Origin: Moheibacter stercoris
GTDB taxonomy: Bacteria > Bacteroidota > Bacteroidia > Flavobacteriales > Weeksellaceae
Assembly (NCBI RefSeq): GCF_040545805.1
Contig: NZ_JBEPMO010000014.1
Span: 1 to 64,000, forward strand
Length of the DNA: 64,000 nucleotides
Direction: 5' to 3'
The position numbers and the translations under genes are program-made. This document shows, in pieces, positions 1-9,225 of the stretch (the stretch's first letter is position 1; each line of letters opens with the position of its first letter). Below the pieces are notes generated by a model. The model made no database searches, was not told the origin of the DNA, and saw nothing but the letters and a program-made list of their open reading frames with translations.

Positions 1-22
1 AAATATAGAACCTATAAAACAA

Positions 23-55
23 AAAACAGTAGCAACTTAATAGCTACTACTGTTT
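23..55 (-). terminator. intrinsic terminator downstream of pyk
   Basis: An inverted repeat with 9-bp arms (AAACAGTAG at 24-32, CTACTGTTT at 47-55) lies about 64 nt past the pyk stop. On the minus strand it runs into a T-rich stretch, as expected of a terminator closing the acpP-to-pyk operon. An alternative pairing (AGTAGC with GCTACT) overlaps it. Confidence 0.7.
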
Positions 56-118
56 AATTTATGTATTTTTAATCACTGAAAATCTGTATCTATTTATCAG
101 GACTAGTCAAAGGTTTTC

Positions 119-1561
119 TTAAATCGTAGTCAAACGAACGGTATTGGTCATACCTTTTTCGAATACTGGCATTGCATTTAGATTGATGACATAATCGCCG
201 TAATTCACAAATCCGTTTTCCAACGCAATTTTATTTACTTCAATTACAGTTTCATCTGTGCTTCTATTTCCAGCATCATAATACATCGCTTTTACACCCC
301 AAAGTAAGTTTAAACGACGTACGATGTTTTTATTGGGCGTATAAACCAAAATATGAGCAATAGGTCGATACGATGAAATTTGAAAGGCTGTATAACCTGA
401 ATAAGTCAAAGTTGATATTGCTTTTGCTCCTGTTAACTTTACCATTTCGGCAGCATTGTAACAAACAATTTTCGTAACGAAACGATCGTTTTTATTGTTT
501 GGTTTTAACTTTGGAACATTGATTAAATCTGAATCTTCTACACGTTGAAGAATTTTGGTCATCGTCTCAATTACTTGAACCGGATATTTCCCAACAGAAG
601 TTTCACCACTCAACATTACAGCATCGACACCATCAAAAACGGCATTGGCAACGTCATTCACTTCAGCTCTCGTCGGAGTTAAGCTAGAGATCATGCTTTC
701 CATCATTTGAGTAGCCACAATCACAGGGATTCTCGCCAATTTCGCTTTTGCCACAATCATTTTCTGACTTTGCGGAACCACCTCCATTGGCAATTCAACA
801 CCTAAATCTCCACGAGCAACCATTAAACCATCTACTGAAGCAATGATTTCATCTATGTTATCAAGTGCTTCTGGCTTTTCAATTTTGGCAATGATTGGAA
901 TTTTATGGTCAGAATTTTCTTTGATCAATTTTTTCAAGTCTTCTACATCTTGTGCAGTTCGTACAAATGACAAAGCAATCCAATCTACTCCTTGACTGAT
1001 GGCAAATTTCGCATCTTCAATGTCTTTTGGCGTTAAAGCTGGAAGAGAAATTTTGGTATTGGGTAGATTAACTCCCTTTTTTGACGAAAGTGGTCCACCT
1101 TGAATGACTTCTGCTTTAACTTCATCAATTTTATTGGTACTGATAACTTTCAAAATTAACTTCCCATCATCGATCAAGATATTTTCACCTACTTGAACGT
1201 CCTTCGGAAATAATTTATAGGTCATGAATACCTTTTCTTTGGTCCCTTTTAAGTTTTCATTGGTAAACGACAAAATATCTCCAGGTTCCAAAAATACCGT
1301 TTCTTCCATTTCTCCGATTCGAAGTTTAGGTCCTTGCAAATCGGCTAAAACAGCAGTGTTATATCCGTATTCTTCATTTAATCGATGAATTTGTTTGATT
1401 TTTTCCTCCACAATGGCATAATCCGCATGGGAAAAATTCACTCGGAAAACATCAACTCCACGATCCATCATCAAACGTAGCGTTTCTTCGGGTTCTGTAG
1501 ATGGTCCCAAAGTTGCAACGATTTTGGTTTTCTTTAAATATTTAGGATTATAATATAACAT
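119..1561 (-). CDS. pyk: pyruvate kinase
   Basis: Cytoplasmic glycolytic enzyme that converts phosphoenolpyruvate and ADP to pyruvate and ATP. Its 480 aa match the usual family length. Visible hallmarks are TKIVATLGPST (12-22), FRVNFSHAD (39-47), DLQGPKLRIG (74-83), the active-site signature IIAKIEKPEA (223-232) with the catalytic Lys, MVARGDLGVELP (247-258) and ATQMMESM (283-290). The start is an ATG shortly before the first conserved strand. It is the last gene of the minus-strand run acpP-fabF-rnc-IPExxxVDY-pyk and begins 12 nt after the preceding stop, so it is probably co-transcribed. The pyk/IPExxxVDY/rnc neighbourhood is common in Flavobacteriia. Nothing unusual seen. Confidence 0.97.
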   Translation of the reverse strand: MLYYNPKYLKKTKIVATLGPSTEPEETLRLMMDRGVDVFRVNFSHADYAIVEEKIKQIHRLNEEYGYNTAVLADLQGPKLRIGEMEETVFLEPGDILSFTNENLKGTKEKVFMTYKLFPKDVQVGENILIDDGKLILKVISTNKIDEVKAEVIQGGPLSSKKGVNLPNTKISLPALTPKDIEDAKFAISQGVDWIALSFVRTAQDVEDLKKLIKENSDHKIPIIAKIEKPEALDNIDEIIASVDGLMVARGDLGVELPMEVVPQSQKMIVAKAKLARIPVIVATQMMESMISSLTPTRAEVNDVANAVFDGVDAVMLSGETSVGKYPVQVIETMTKILQRVEDSDLINVPKLKPNNKNDRFVTKIVCYNAAEMVKLTGAKAISTLTYSGYTAFQISSYRPIAHILVYTPNKNIVRRLNLLWGVKAMYYDAGNRSTDETVIEVNKIALENGFVNYGDYVINLNAMPVFEKGMTNTVRLTTI

Positions 1562-1573
1562 GTACTTCGTATT

Positions 1574-2029
1574 TTAAAATATTAATCGATTGATTGTTTT
1601 GATATGATCTATTTCAAGCGGAACAATTTTCTGAATATAAGCTCCTTCTTGCATCGGCAATTGCACATCATCTAAATCCATCACTTTCAACAAATAATTG
1701 TATTGTTTAAATTGTGGAATGATGGGAGGCGCTACATCAAATAATCCTGACAAAGTTCGTTCATTTTCAGAAGAATTCAAGGAATATGCAGCATTCTTAA
1801 TGATATAATAAAGTATTCCCGATTGGCAATCTTCCCACTCAAATGTAGGATAATAGGAAACCTCACCTTCAATTTTCACATCCAAATCCTGGCAACGACT
1901 AAATTGAGTTTCGTAGACACGATTGAGATGAAAGACAAATTGAGCTGGATCTGAAAAATTAGAAGCAATACCAAAAAGCTGAAAATCTAAGAAATCAGCT
2001 TCGTCCATCATTAAGGTTTTCATGATCAT
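1574..2029 (-). CDS. IPExxxVDY family protein (function unknown)
   Basis: A 151-aa cytoplasmic protein without signal peptide or membrane segment. I assign it to the small IPExxxVDY family, which sits between rnc and pyk in many Flavobacteriia. No biochemical role is established for the family. The motif that names it is diverged here to IPQFKQYNY (about residues 106-114), but position, length and the LLKVMDLDDV-like continuation fit. The ATG at 2029 overlaps the rnc stop in an ATGA arrangement, which suggests translational coupling. A second ATG at 2023 is an equally plausible start. Confidence 0.75.
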   Translation of the reverse strand: MIMKTLMMDEADFLDFQLFGIASNFSDPAQFVFHLNRVYETQFSRCQDLDVKIEGEVSYYPTFEWEDCQSGILYYIIKNAAYSLNSSENERTLSGLFDVAPPIIPQFKQYNYLLKVMDLDDVQLPMQEGAYIQKIVPLEIDHIKTINRLIF

Positions 2030-2790
2030 TGAAATAGGTTTTCCATCTTTTTTTGCAGAAAATAATAGGCTCTTTTGGAGGCATTTTCTTCTGCTTTTTT
2101 CTTGGAAGTTCCGCGACCTTTCGCAACCACTTTTTCATTTAAACGCACGACTGACACAAAAACGATTAGGTCTTCTGCATTATCCTCCTCAAAGGTATTG
2201 AAGGTTATTTTATTTTTTGTTTTTTGGGCCCATTCCAAAATTAAACTTTTATAACTAGAAATTGTTTTTTCTAATTTTTGAATATCAATATGATTATCAA
2301 TAATTCGTTTAAAAATGAAATTTGCCGAAAAATCAAATCCCTTATCCAAATAAATGGCACCAATTAAGGCTTCAACCAAATCTCCGTTGATGTCTTCTCC
2401 TAAATTGGGATTACCACCAGGGTGCAAACGTTTGGCAAGTTTTAATTCTTTTCCAATTTCGTTTAATTGACTTCTTGAAACCATTTTGGATCTCATTTTG
2501 GTCAAATATCCTTCTTGTTTATCGGGAGCTTGCTCATAAATAAATACGGCAATAATCAATCCTAAAACTGCATCTCCTAAAAATTCGAGACGTTCAAAAT
2601 TGACATCTTTCCCGTTTTCATCTTTGACTTGGGCAGATCTATGTACAAATGCTTCTTTGTAAATCTCAATATTGGAAGGTGTAAAGCCCAAAATATGAGA
2701 CAAAAAAACCATCAATTCATCTTCATCAGCTGAATGATTGGGTTTGACGTCTTTGGAAAATCTTCCTTTAATTTTTTCCCAAAAAAGCAT
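2026..2790 (-). CDS. rnc: ribonuclease III
   Basis: Double-strand-specific endoribonuclease that processes rRNA precursors and structured mRNAs. The 254-aa protein has the catalytic RNase III domain first, with the signature ERLEFLGDAVL (66-76) and the second acidic cluster DLVEALIGAIYLD (137-149). A double-stranded-RNA-binding domain follows (about 180-248) with the KGRGTSKKKAEENAS stretch. It lies 9 nt downstream of fabF, and its TGA overlaps the next ATG, so it is embedded in the fatty-acid/pyk operon. Coupling of rnc to acpP-fabF is a recurrent arrangement in bacteria. Confidence 0.96.
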   Translation of the reverse strand: MLFWEKIKGRFSKDVKPNHSADEDELMVFLSHILGFTPSNIEIYKEAFVHRSAQVKDENGKDVNFERLEFLGDAVLGLIIAVFIYEQAPDKQEGYLTKMRSKMVSRSQLNEIGKELKLAKRLHPGGNPNLGEDINGDLVEALIGAIYLDKGFDFSANFIFKRIIDNHIDIQKLEKTISSYKSLILEWAQKTKNKITFNTFEEDNAEDLIVFVSVVRLNEKVVAKGRGTSKKKAEENASKRAYYFLQKKMENLFQ

Positions 2791-2799
2791 AAGGAAATA

Positions 2800-4047
2800 T
2801 TAGATTTTTTTGAACACAACACAAGCATTGTGACCTCCAAATCCAAAAGTATTACTCATCGCAACACGAATTTCCTTTTCAACCGGTTTATTAAATGTGA
2901 AATTCAATCGGCGATCTAAATTTTCATCATCTGTAAAGTGATTGATTGTTGGAGGAACAAGATTGTGCATTATTGCACCTACAACCGAAACTGATTCAAC
3001 CGCACCCGCAGCTCCCAAAAGGTGACCTGTCATGGATTTGGTAGAATTGATCTGAATATTGTAGGCGTGATCACCAAAAAGTTTTTGTACAGCTTTGGAT
3101 TCTGCAATGTCTCCAAGTGGCGTTGAAGTACCATGCATATTGATATGGTCAACTTCTTCCAAGGAAACTTTTGCATCTTTCAAGGCATTTTTCATCACAT
3201 TGTAAGCACCCAAACCTTCAGGATGTGGGGCAGTTAAATGATGAGCGTCCGCCGACAAACCACCGCCGACCAATTCCGCATAAATTTTGGCACCTCTTGC
3301 TTTTGCGTGTTCGTATTCTTCAAGGATAATGGAAGCACCACCTTCTCCCATAACAAATCCATCACGATCTTTGTCAAAAGGGCGTGATGCTGTTTTAGGA
3401 TCGTCATTTCTGACCGATAATGCATGCATGGCATTGAATCCACCAATACTTGAAGCCGTAACTGCAGCTTCTGAACCACCTGATACGATCACATCAGCTT
3501 TTCCTAATTGGATAAGCATCAAAGAATCAATCAAGGCATTGGTCGAAGAAGCACAAGCTGAAACCGTGGTATAATTTGGTCCCATAAAACCAAATTCCAT
3601 CGATATATGACCTGGCGTGATATCGGCAATCATTTTGGGTATAAAGAAAGGATTGAAACGAGGAATACCATTCCCAGTTGCAAACCCTGAAACTTCTTCT
3701 TCAAAAGTTTTGATCCCACCGATACCAGAACCCCAAATAACCCCAACACGTTCTTTGTTGACGTTGGATTCTAAAATACCGCTATGGGCAACAGCTTCGC
3801 GAGCTGCAACGATACCAAGCTGACCGCATCTGTCTAATTTTCTAGCTTCTTTACGATCAAAGTGATCTTCGGCATTAAAGTTTTTGACTTCGCAAGCAAA
3901 TTGCGTCTTGAACTGGCTGGCATCAAACAGGGTTATTGGTGCAGCTCCACTAACGCCATTAATCAATGCATTCCAATAGTCTTGGAAGTTATTACCAATG
4001 GGTGTGAGCGCACCTATACCTGTTACTACAACTCTTTTTAATTCCAT
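2800..4047 (-). CDS. fabF: beta-ketoacyl-ACP synthase II
   Basis: Condensing enzyme of fatty-acid elongation that adds malonyl-ACP-derived two-carbon units to acyl-ACP in the cytoplasm. The 415-aa thiolase fold shows the nucleophile in TTVSACASS (Cys165), the first catalytic His in HINMHGTST (His305), the Lys in NSTKSMTGH (Lys337) and the second His (His342) before the Gly-rich LLGAAG loop. It directly follows acpP, its substrate carrier, after a 22-nt gap. The length and complete Cys-His-His triad indicate a functional FabF rather than a chain-length factor. Confidence 0.97.
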   Translation of the reverse strand: MELKRVVVTGIGALTPIGNNFQDYWNALINGVSGAAPITLFDASQFKTQFACEVKNFNAEDHFDRKEARKLDRCGQLGIVAAREAVAHSGILESNVNKERVGVIWGSGIGGIKTFEEEVSGFATGNGIPRFNPFFIPKMIADITPGHISMEFGFMGPNYTTVSACASSTNALIDSLMLIQLGKADVIVSGGSEAAVTASSIGGFNAMHALSVRNDDPKTASRPFDKDRDGFVMGEGGASIILEEYEHAKARGAKIYAELVGGGLSADAHHLTAPHPEGLGAYNVMKNALKDAKVSLEEVDHINMHGTSTPLGDIAESKAVQKLFGDHAYNIQINSTKSMTGHLLGAAGAVESVSVVGAIMHNLVPPTINHFTDDENLDRRLNFTFNKPVEKEIRVAMSNTFGFGGHNACVVFKKI

Positions 4048-4069
4048 AAAAGGAAAATGAATGAGAGAA

Positions 4070-4306
4070 TTACTTATTTAAATCTTCAATGTATTGAACA
4101 GCTTGTCCTACTGTTGAAATTTTTTCAGCTTGATCGTCTGGGATTTGAATGTCGAATTCTTTTTCAAACTCCATAATCAACTCTACTGTATCCAAAGAAT
4201 CAGCACCTAAATCGTTTGTAAAGCTTGCTTCTAAGGTTACTTCACTTTCATCAACGCCTAATTTATCTACGATGATTGCTTTTACTCTTGATGTAATGTC
4301 AGACAT
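4070..4306 (-). CDS. acpP: acyl carrier protein
   Basis: A 78-aa acidic carrier that holds growing acyl chains on a phosphopantetheine arm. The attachment site is Ser37 in GADSLDTVEL. I start it at the ATG at 4306 (MSDITSR), which gives the canonical N-terminus. An in-frame upstream extension would add 26 non-homologous residues. It is first in the operon and upstream of fabF. A bipartite promoter lies about 75 nt upstream. Confidence 0.96.
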   Translation of the reverse strand: MSDITSRVKAIIVDKLGVDESEVTLEASFTNDLGADSLDTVELIMEFEKEFDIQIPDDQAEKISTVGQAVQYIEDLNK

Positions 4307-4381
4307 AATTATTGTTTTAATTGTTTTTTTGATTTGGCAAAAATAAAAAACTTTAACCAATGTTCCACATAAAATGTAATG

Positions 4382-4411
4382 CAAACATAGTTATCGTTCA
4401 AACCTTACAAA
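4382..4411 (-). promoter_or_regulatory. promoter of the acpP-fabF-rnc-pyk operon
   Basis: On the minus strand, TTTG (4411-4408) is followed after 18 nt by TATGTTTG (4389-4382). This matches the Bacteroidota sigma factor pattern TTG-N17-23-TAnnTTTG. A second -7-like octamer, TATTTTTG, lies closer to acpP at 4345-4338 but lacks an upstream TTG at the right spacing. Confidence 0.6.
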
Positions 4412-4475
4412 TATATAGAAATATTTGAATGAATCTAAAATGATAAAAATCAAACGATTCAACGCTAAATTGTTT

Positions 4476-4483
4476 TAAATTTG
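4476..4483 (+). promoter_or_regulatory. -7 element of pckA
   Basis: TAAATTTG matches the TAnnTTTG consensus 43 nt before the chosen pckA start. No TTG is found 17-23 nt upstream, so this promoter may be weak or activator-dependent. Confidence 0.45.
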
Positions 4484-4525
4484 CCACTTTACCTAGTATT
4501 AATAATTCACGCAACAACAACACAA

Positions 4526-6100
4526 ATGGATGCAAAACTTGCAAATTATGGAATTTCAGCGGATAACGTAAAATGGAATTTATCTCCAGAAGAGCTTATC
4601 CAAATTGCATTAGATAAAAAACAAGTTGAAAAAGCTTCTTCAGGAGCAATCAACGTATTAACAGGAAAATTTACCGGAAGATCTCCACAAGACCGTTTCA
4701 TTGTAAAAGATGAAATTACTGAAAATACAGTATGGTGGGATGGGAAAACAAACTTGCCTTTTGATTCTGACAAATTTGATGCTTTATACGATAAAGTAAC
4801 CAAGCATTTAAGTGGAAAAGAATTATTTGTCCGTGATGTTTTTGCATGTGCAGACGACCGTTACAAATTAAAAATTAGAGCCATCAACGAAATGCCATGG
4901 GCTAATTTATTTGTATACAATATGTTTATCAATCCAACCGCTTCAGAATTGGAAAGCTTCGGTGATCCAGAATGGTTGATTGTTTCAGCTCCAAGCTTCG
5001 AAGCAGATCCAGAAGTTGATGGAACAAGACAAGGAAACTTTGCAATCTTGAACTTTTCTCGTAAAATCGCTTTGATTGGAGGAACAGGATATACTGGGGA
5101 AATGAAAAAAGGTATTTTCTCTGCCTTGAACTTCATTTTGCCTACTTATAAAAATACATTGCCAATGCACTGTTCTGCCAATATGGGAGAAGATGGTGAT
5201 ACAGCAATGTTCTTTGGTTTGTCTGGAACCGGTAAAACAACTTTGTCTGCTGACAAAAACCGTAAATTAATCGGTGATGATGAGCACGGATGGACCGATG
5301 ACAACACAATCTTCAACTTTGAAGGTGGATGTTACGCAAAAGTCATCAACCTTTCTGCTGAAGGTGAGCCAGAAATCTTTGGAGCAATCAAAGAAGGTTC
5401 ATTGTTGGAAAACTGTGTTTTTAAACCAGGAACTAATGAAGTTGATTTCGAAGACAAATCCATTACTGAAAATACGCGTGTAAGTTATCCAATTGATTAT
5501 ATTGAAAATATTGCGGTTCCTTCTTTAGGGAAAAACCCAAAAAATATTTTCTTTTTGTCATTTGATGCTTTTGGGGTTTTCCCTCCAATTGCGAAATTGA
5601 ATCCAAATCAAGCAGCTTACTTATTCATTTCTGGATATACATCAAAGGTAGCAGGAACAGAGGCTGGTGTAACAGAACCACAAACGACATTCTCCACTTG
5701 TTTTGGAGCTCCTTTCATGCCATTGCACCCAACAAAATATGCTTCTTTGTTAAGCGATAAAGTTGCGAAAACAGGTGTAAACGTTTGGTTGTTGAACACA
5801 GGATGGAATGGACAAGGAAAACGTATGAGCTTAAAAGACACACGCGCGGTGATCAATGCAGCTTTACGTGGAGATTTGGACAATGTAGAATTCAAACAAG
5901 ATCCTTATTTCGGATTTGAAATTCCTCAAACTTGCCCAGGTGTTTCTTCTGACGAAATCTTGAAAGTAGAATCTTCTTGGACAGATATGGCTGCTTATGA
6001 TGAGAAAGCGAAATCTTTGGCAAGCAAATTCAAAGAAAACTTCAAGAAATTTGAATCATTCGCTGACGCTGATTTGTTAAGCGGAGGACCTTTGGTTTAA
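4526..6100 (+). CDS. pckA: phosphoenolpyruvate carboxykinase (ATP)
   Basis: Gluconeogenic enzyme that converts oxaloacetate and ATP to PEP, CO2 and ADP. The 524-aa protein has the substrate-binding FTGRSPQDRF segment, the kinase-1a P-loop GLSGTGKTTLS (about 231-241) and the metal/nucleotide motif GDDEHGW (about 250-256) typical of the ATP-dependent family. I chose the ATG at 4526 (MDAKLANYG). Extending to an in-frame TTG at 4481 would add 15 unrelated residues and run into the -7 element. It is transcribed alone, diverges from acpP, and ends in a strong hairpin. Confidence 0.96.
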   Translation: MDAKLANYGISADNVKWNLSPEELIQIALDKKQVEKASSGAINVLTGKFTGRSPQDRFIVKDEITENTVWWDGKTNLPFDSDKFDALYDKVTKHLSGKELFVRDVFACADDRYKLKIRAINEMPWANLFVYNMFINPTASELESFGDPEWLIVSAPSFEADPEVDGTRQGNFAILNFSRKIALIGGTGYTGEMKKGIFSALNFILPTYKNTLPMHCSANMGEDGDTAMFFGLSGTGKTTLSADKNRKLIGDDEHGWTDDNTIFNFEGGCYAKVINLSAEGEPEIFGAIKEGSLLENCVFKPGTNEVDFEDKSITENTRVSYPIDYIENIAVPSLGKNPKNIFFLSFDAFGVFPPIAKLNPNQAAYLFISGYTSKVAGTEAGVTEPQTTFSTCFGAPFMPLHPTKYASLLSDKVAKTGVNVWLLNTGWNGQGKRMSLKDTRAVINAALRGDLDNVEFKQDPYFGFEIPQTCPGVSSDEILKVESSWTDMAAYDEKAKSLASKFKENFKKFESFADADLLSGGPLV

Positions 6101-6121
6101 GATTCTTTAAAATTATATACT

Positions 6122-6152
6122 AAAAAAACCTTCTCAATGAGAAGGTTTTTTT
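6122..6152. terminator. bidirectional terminator between pckA and gldC
   Basis: A perfect 14-bp inverted repeat (arms 6122-6135 and 6139-6152, loop AAT) has A-runs on one side and T-runs on the other. It can terminate both pckA on the plus strand and gldB-gldC on the minus strand. Confidence 0.9.
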
Positions 6153-6169
6153 ATGAGTTGAATTGAAAT

Positions 6170-6496
6170 TTATCCTTTAATTCCTGCTTTGTGTGCAAAG
6201 TTTTCAGCAAATTCAATGATATAATCCGACACTTCATCTTCACTTGTTGCACGCAAATACGAATTCGCCATCGAAATAAAAATCTGGTGATAGAATCGTT
6301 TCATATCATCCATCGGCATTTCTTTGGTCCATAAATCAATACGCAATGCTTCTTTTTCTTTATCGTCCCATACAGAAATCATAGCCGCTTTGGTTTCTTG
6401 GTTATCAATCCCGCCATCTTGCGCATTCCAAGACATTTTCTCTGGCACATGATTTTCATCTAATTCTATATCAACGGTAATTTGGGTCTTTCTCAT
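6170..6496 (-). CDS. gldC: gliding motility protein GldC
   Basis: A 108-aa soluble protein matching GldC (MRKTQITVDIELDENHVPE, WNAQDGG, DLWTKEMPMDDMKRF), without signal peptide. GldC is known from Flavobacterium, where it supports efficient gliding but is not strictly essential. Its molecular role is unclear. It follows gldB by 22 nt and is the last gene before a bidirectional terminator, so the two form a short operon. Presence of gldB/gldC does not prove that this organism glides, because many non-gliding Flavobacteriia keep these genes. Confidence 0.93.
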   Translation of the reverse strand: MRKTQITVDIELDENHVPEKMSWNAQDGGIDNQETKAAMISVWDDKEKEALRIDLWTKEMPMDDMKRFYHQIFISMANSYLRATSEDEVSDYIIEFAENFAHKAGIKG

Positions 6497-6518
6497 TTTG
6501 TCTTTTTTATTGGAATAA

Positions 6519-7559
6519 TTAATCTTCGTATTGTTTTACTTCGTCTTTAGACGCTTGTTTTGTTGGCGTATAATCTCCATCTTTCGCTTTTGGTTTGTAT
6601 TTGGATTCTTTGAAGATGGTTTGAGTATCGGTTTGGATGAATTGTTCCAACGTCAAATCCGAATTTCTATCCAAATATTCACGACAAATCTGCCAACCTA
6701 CAAATGCACCAATTCTTCCTGGAGAATCGGCTTCAATTTCGTTTAAGAATTTCGAAAAGGGTCCTGGATTTAAAAATCGTTCTTTCAAGGCACGATCTGT
6801 TTCAAACAACATATTTTGTTCGACGAAATAATTCCAGATATTCCCTTCATTGGCAATTGCCCAATTCAATTCATCTTCGGTATACCCAATTTTCAAATAG
6901 TCTGGAGTTTTCGGAATCAAAGCATCGGCCAAAATCAAACTTTTCCCCTCATTGACCATCAAATCAACGAAAGATTGTTGACGCGGATTGAAAGGAATGA
7001 TTTCGCGACCAATTGCCTGAACAGTTCCAGCTGCAACATGATTGGGTGTCATATTTTTCGCCATGTACGGATATACTCTTTCTCGCCCATACAAAGCTGA
7101 CTTACTTCCCAAAAATCCATCCAATGCAATGAACATCATGCCTTCTTTACGTCCGTACAAAATTGGTTCGTAAATATTTTGCAATCCCGACGAATAAACA
7201 TAAATCTGCGGAATGATTTCATTGGGGAAATAGTATTTGTAATGTGCAAACAAGGATTTCAATTCTTCTTGATAATTGGGTTTCGCAAACACTTTATTAA
7301 CCGAATCAAAAACGGTTAATTCCAACGTATCTCTTCTCATTTTTTCCCAAACAACTCCTTCGGTCGTATTGTCAAAGAAAAAAGGATATTTTGTCTGAAT
7401 TTCGAGTAAAGGTTTGTTCAGATCAAAGAAATCTTTGCTGATGTCGGTAAACTTCAATTCGACTTTTTCTTCGGGTAATTTCACGTCCCAACGGTCCTTT
7501 TTACCACAAGAAATCATCCAAAAAGAAAAGACTAAAATTAAAAGAGGTATGTTTTTCAT
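6519..7559 (-). CDS. gldB: gliding motility lipoprotein GldB
   Basis: A 346-aa lipoprotein with a short hydrophobic signal and a lipobox ending MISC (Cys18), so it is anchored in an envelope membrane. It matches GldB, required for gliding in Flavobacterium and tied to the T9SS/gliding machinery; its mechanism is not known. The start is the ATG at 7559 (MKNIPLLILVF), which places the lipobox correctly. An upstream GTG would add 10 polar residues before the signal. It is divergent from nadE, a neighbourhood often kept in Flavobacteriia. A TAAATTTG octamer on the minus strand (7641-7634) is a possible -7 element. Confidence 0.93.
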   Translation of the reverse strand: MKNIPLLILVFSFWMISCGKKDRWDVKLPEEKVELKFTDISKDFFDLNKPLLEIQTKYPFFFDNTTEGVVWEKMRRDTLELTVFDSVNKVFAKPNYQEELKSLFAHYKYYFPNEIIPQIYVYSSGLQNIYEPILYGRKEGMMFIALDGFLGSKSALYGRERVYPYMAKNMTPNHVAAGTVQAIGREIIPFNPRQQSFVDLMVNEGKSLILADALIPKTPDYLKIGYTEDELNWAIANEGNIWNYFVEQNMLFETDRALKERFLNPGPFSKFLNEIEADSPGRIGAFVGWQICREYLDRNSDLTLEQFIQTDTQTIFKESKYKPKAKDGDYTPTKQASKDEVKQYED

Positions 7560-7649
7560 GTTGTTAGATTCTATTTTGTTTTGGTTCACACTAAGCTTTC
7601 AATTGATTATCTTTGAAGTTTAATTTGAATCCCCAAATTTAATCATATA

Positions 7650-8441
7650 ATGCAGACCGAAAAAATCATCCATCATATTGTTAACTGGTTAACGAATTAT
7701 TTAGAAACTTCCCATCAAAAAGGATTTGTAATCGGAATTTCTGGAGGAATTGATTCAGCGGTTACATCGACACTTTGCGCCATGACGGGATATCCTGTTT
7801 TGTGTTTGGAAATGCCCATTCATCAAGCAGAAAATCAAGTTTCACGCGCTCAAAACCATATCAAGTGGTTAAAAGAAAATTTTCCGAAAACCCAAGATAA
7901 ACGAGTGGATTTAACGCCGGTTTATGATCAATTTGTGGAAAGTGTTGAAAAATCAGAAAACGAATATTCCTATCATCTTTCCCTTGCCAATACGCGCGCA
8001 CGTTTGCGCATGACGAGCTTGTATTATTATGCGGGAATCAACAGTTACATTGTGGCTGGAACAGGAAACAAAGTGGAAGATTTCGGAGTGGGATTTTTTA
8101 CCAAATACGGTGATGGCGGAGTTGACATAAGTCCGATTGCTGATTTGATGAAATCGGAAGTTTATGAAATTGCGGAATTTTTAGGTATCAATCAAGACAT
8201 TCAAACTGCCGCGCCTACCGACGGACTTTTTGGCGATAACCGAACCGATGAAGATCAAATCGGAGCGAGTTATGATGAATTGGAAATAGCCATGAAAGCT
8301 TTTGAACAAGGAAAATCTACAGATGATTTTCAAGGAAGAGAAAAAGAAGTCTTTGAAATTTTCGTCAAACGTCATAAAGCCAATTTGCACAAAATGGTTC
8401 CAATTCCCGTTTGTGAAATTCCGAAGGAGTGGAAATCATAA
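7650..8441 (+). CDS. nadE: NH3-dependent NAD+ synthetase
   Basis: Last step of NAD biosynthesis: amidates deamido-NAD to NAD with ATP and ammonia. The 263-aa protein has the PP-loop SGGIDS (31-36), the VAGTGNKVEDFGVGFFTKYGD segment around residues 132-152 and the DISPIADLMKSEV helix. There is no N-terminal glutaminase domain, so it uses free ammonia. It is divergent from gldB. TATCTTTG at 7608-7615 with a TTG 24 nt upstream is a plausible promoter, with spacing slightly longer than usual. Confidence 0.96.
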   Translation: MQTEKIIHHIVNWLTNYLETSHQKGFVIGISGGIDSAVTSTLCAMTGYPVLCLEMPIHQAENQVSRAQNHIKWLKENFPKTQDKRVDLTPVYDQFVESVEKSENEYSYHLSLANTRARLRMTSLYYYAGINSYIVAGTGNKVEDFGVGFFTKYGDGGVDISPIADLMKSEVYEIAEFLGINQDIQTAAPTDGLFGDNRTDEDQIGASYDELEIAMKAFEQGKSTDDFQGREKEVFEIFVKRHKANLHKMVPIPVCEIPKEWKS

Positions 8442-8493
8442 AGATCATATATCAAAAATAATTTCCTATCTTCAGGTCAAATAATTTGACTTC

Positions 8494-9222
8494 ATGAAAA
8501 CCTATTTGCTTCTTTTTTCATTTTTGCTCTTATTAAATTGCCGAAATGTAGAATCCAATTCAATCGAATCTTCATCCAATACAACTGAATCAACCTCTAA
8601 TTCCGCCGTAGAAAATCAAAAAGATTCTCTAAAAATTCAAACATATAAATTTGAAGAAATCAATAATTCGGGAATCTTAATTTTCCCTTTGGAAATGGCT
8701 GAGTCGGACAATAAAAGAAAAACAGATTATAAAGATGTTGGGAATTTCGGTCATTGGAATATGGTTTTTTACAACACGCATACAAAGAACTATCATCTTT
8801 TGAGTGAGCAAAAAATGATTATCGAAAGATATTTCACTCCAGAGTTAGACAAATCGAAGAAAGAAGAACAATTGCCTTTTCTATTTTTTGAAATAAAAGT
8901 TGACGACTACAATCAAGACAAACTATTGGACCTTAAAGACCCAACTTATTTGTTCGTGACCGATTTAGAAGGGAAAAATTTGAAACAAATTTCTCCTAAA
9001 AATATGGATTTGACAAAATGGAATTACATCTCAAGCTCAAAACAATTCTTGATCAGTTCCAAAGTTGATTCCGATAAAAATAAAAAATTTGATCACTACG
9101 ATGAAATCAGAACATATTTAGTTCCAATTGATTCTCTAGAAAGTCCAAAAGAAATTTTCAGTGAAGAATTCAAAACAGAATTAAAAGAATTGTTCAAAAG
9201 AGACTGGAAAAAGATTAAATAA
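8494..9222 (+). CDS. hypothetical lipoprotein with Asp-rich loops
   Basis: I do not recognise the family. The 242-aa product begins with a lipoprotein signal (LLLLNC, Cys16), followed by a Ser/Asn/Glu-rich low-complexity linker to about residue 45. The body contains two Asp-rich stretches resembling calcium-binding loops: DDYNQDKLLDLKD and DSDKNKKFDHYDE. It is probably an outer- or inner-membrane-anchored envelope protein. It follows nadE by 52 nt and ends 3 nt from the stop of the convergent SafE-like gene, with no terminator between them. Confidence 0.6.
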   Translation: MKTYLLLFSFLLLLNCRNVESNSIESSSNTTESTSNSAVENQKDSLKIQTYKFEEINNSGILIFPLEMAESDNKRKTDYKDVGNFGHWNMVFYNTHTKNYHLLSEQKMIIERYFTPELDKSKKEEQLPFLFFEIKVDDYNQDKLLDLKDPTYLFVTDLEGKNLKQISPKNMDLTKWNYISSSKQFLISSKVDSDKNKKFDHYDEIRTYLVPIDSLESPKEIFSEEFKTELKELFKRDWKKIK

Positions 9223-9225
9223 TCC

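Noticed and set aside
4481..4525. N-terminal extension of pckA from a TTG codon
   Set aside because: The extra 15 residues match no PEPCK, and the region contains the -7 promoter element.
8476..8490. Promoter with TAATTTG before the lipoprotein at 8494
   Set aside because: The octamer is one base short of TAnnTTTG and has no TTG at proper spacing. The palindrome GTCAAATAATTTGAC is noted but unexplained.
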